DNA of 64,000 nt, from positions 1,860,001 to 1,924,000 of the forward strand of contig JBBELK010000093.1 of assembly GCA_037783545.1 (NCBI GenBank), written 5' to 3'. Shown here in pieces: positions 62,715 through 64,000 of this stretch. Each line of letters starts with the position of its first letter. Position 1 is the stretch's first letter. This DNA comes from Henricia sp. BOLD:AAB3569. Its lineage: Eukaryota; Echinodermata; Asteroidea; Spinulosida; Echinasteridae. The notes beneath the pieces were generated by a model. The model was not told where the DNA came from, made no database searches, and saw nothing but the letters and a program-made list of their open reading frames with translations. The position numbers were made by a program, and so were the translations under genes.

Positions 62715-63209
62715 AGTAACTAAGTATACATGATTGGTAAACTGTTACAAATAGTTTCATCCCCCTGGCCCTGTGTGATTGAAGATATGCATGATAAAAA
62801 CCAACCTGAGCAAAAACGAGCTCCGTACTTCCTCTAACTTTTGAGAAAACAGTCAAAAAAGGATTTACAGTAATTTCGCCCCAAAACCACTTCACCCTGA
62901 ACCACTTCGCCCTGAACCACGGCCTGTGTACGAGGTTGTTTTGGGGCGAAGTGGCATTTGGGCGAAGTGGTTCAGGACGAAGTGGGCCATGGCGAAATGC
63001 TTTTGGGGCTCAGATGTACATGTATATGTAATGTTTGAGACTGAAATAGTAAAATAATTGTTTTGCTCATTTCTCAAAGACTATAGCACTTCAGACAAAA
63101 CCAATTTAGGAGAAGTTTCCTGCCGTCATCATGTTTATATTTATGTTATGTGTAAATCTCTGAACATTTCTGATTCTTCGAGATACCAATCATGTGTACT
63201 GCCTTTAAC
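62715..63209. mobile_element. TTAA MITE family 1, near-full copy with an inserted patch
   Basis: TACATGATTGGTAAACTGTT on the left and ATCATGTGTACTGCC then TTTAA on the right. Bases 63003-63054 (CTCAGATGTACATGTATATG onward) are not part of the family but match 60432-60483. Located in the intron 5' to the CUB exon. Confidence 0.65.
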
Positions 63210-63937
63210 CAACTTGTGGTCTCTTTCAGTGATGAATCATAAGCTGTATCCGCATTGGACTGATTTTGGTAAAACGTACGGAGATCATCCTAAATTTTAC
63301 CAAATTTAGTCTGAGCCAGAAAACACCCAAAATTGTAAAGTGTCGACCTTTATTCCACATGATCTGCTGTAAATGTTACCCTCCCTCACTGTCATTTTTA
63401 CGGGGCGAGCTGGGTCGCGGAAGAAATACATTGCCAGGTTTACATCGCTGGAAAGTCTGCAGTGCGCACAAGCATTGTAAAATCACGATAGAACACAGGT
63501 TGTGGTCTTCTATGTGGACCTGAATTATGAGGTGACACGTTTTATTAAGGTTTTACGTGTTGAAGGACATACTATGGGCCAAAAATAAATGGAAGTGCAG
63601 ACATGATGATGGAATGTTAACAGAGACTCCCAAAAACCTTTCACATAAATTAGTCCAATTCAGACACAGCTAGACTAAATTGGAAAGAATATATGTAGTT
63701 TCAATAAGTATGGTTGGCTGTTTTAAACTGTATGCCTGGATGTGAATAAATGCCCGAGCTGAAGGCGAAGGCAATTATTATAGATTCAGCCTCTTAACTG
63801 GTTTCAAACGTACTAACTTATACTGGCCAACTACATATTTATTCGCAGTTAATTTATAGTAAGGGTTGAGAGCTTGCATGGTGAATAAAGCATTAAGAAA
63901 TGGGTTTACAGTGGCACAATGCATGTATTGAATCTAT

Positions 63938-63970
63938 CTCTTTTGGAGAATTGTGGCTCTAAAAAGAGCC
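63938..63970 (-). promoter_or_regulatory. Histone-like 3' stem-loop with purine-rich downstream element
   Basis: On the minus strand AAAT-GGCTCT-TTTT-AGAGCC-ACAA is the replication-dependent histone 3' end hairpin with loop TTTT instead of TTTC. Ten bases on lies AAAAGAG, as in histone downstream elements. Any histone coding region would be at or beyond the right edge. Confidence 0.4.
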
Positions 63971-64000
63971 ATTTGGTTTCTGGATGTTTGCCTTCTGGGT

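Noticed and set aside
63241-63530. First half of the CUB domain
   Set aside because: No C-x-W, S-P-x-Y-P or D-x-V/L-x-V/I motifs in any minus-strand frame here; it must lie past 64000.

Overview
The window is eukaryotic, AT-rich, repeat-dense genomic DNA. It holds part of one large multi-exon gene on the minus strand, with the rest made of introns, 3' flank and transposable elements. Gene structure, the histone-type 3' hairpin motifs, tRNA-derived SINEs and many small inverted-repeat transposons suggest an invertebrate deuterostome. An echinoderm is my best guess (inference, about 0.5); a hemichordate or cephalochordate is possible.

Main gene (minus strand, 62618 down to the stop at 18303-18305). 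Nineteen exons join in phase with canonical AG/GT borders and encode about 840 residues. These are the second half of a CUB domain, 17 EGF domains (mostly the calcium-binding D-x-D/N-E-C type), and a short Cys-x-x-Cys plus coiled-coil tail. A poly(A) signal lies at 18235-18230. The 5' part (signal peptide and first half of the CUB domain) lies beyond position 64000. The product is predicted to be a secreted or extracellular-matrix protein. I cannot assign an ortholog.

The 15.6 kb intron between the CUB exon and the first EGF exon (46848-62480) carries a same-strand set of exon-like pieces (55735-57885), one resembling a conserved module of a widespread uncharacterised, possibly transposon-related protein family. 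It also has a Penelope-like retroelement fragment with a hammerhead-like core next to a canonical histone-type stem-loop (about 45743-45807; this lies just downstream, in the next intron), an internally deleted Tc1-like element, and many foldback elements.

Positions 1-18229 are 3' flank with no host gene I can support. They are a mosaic of MITEs and foldback elements, a LINE 3' fragment, SINEs and minisatellites. Several insertions can be ordered because an empty-site copy is visible elsewhere. Recurrent families are: a TTAA-flanked MITE with GGCAGTATACAT ends (about eight copies); a second TTAA-flanked MITE (GGAGCRTGA ends); a GGGTCATTC-ended MITE (three copies); a Tc1-like MITE with CAGTTGAAGTC ends (three copies); pogo/Tigger-like MITEs (four); several tRNA-derived SINE families; and a dispersed repeat of about 0.8 kb or more (family D).

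At the extreme right edge (63938-63970, minus strand) a histone-like 3' stem-loop with a purine-rich downstream element hints at a histone gene or pseudogene just outside the window.
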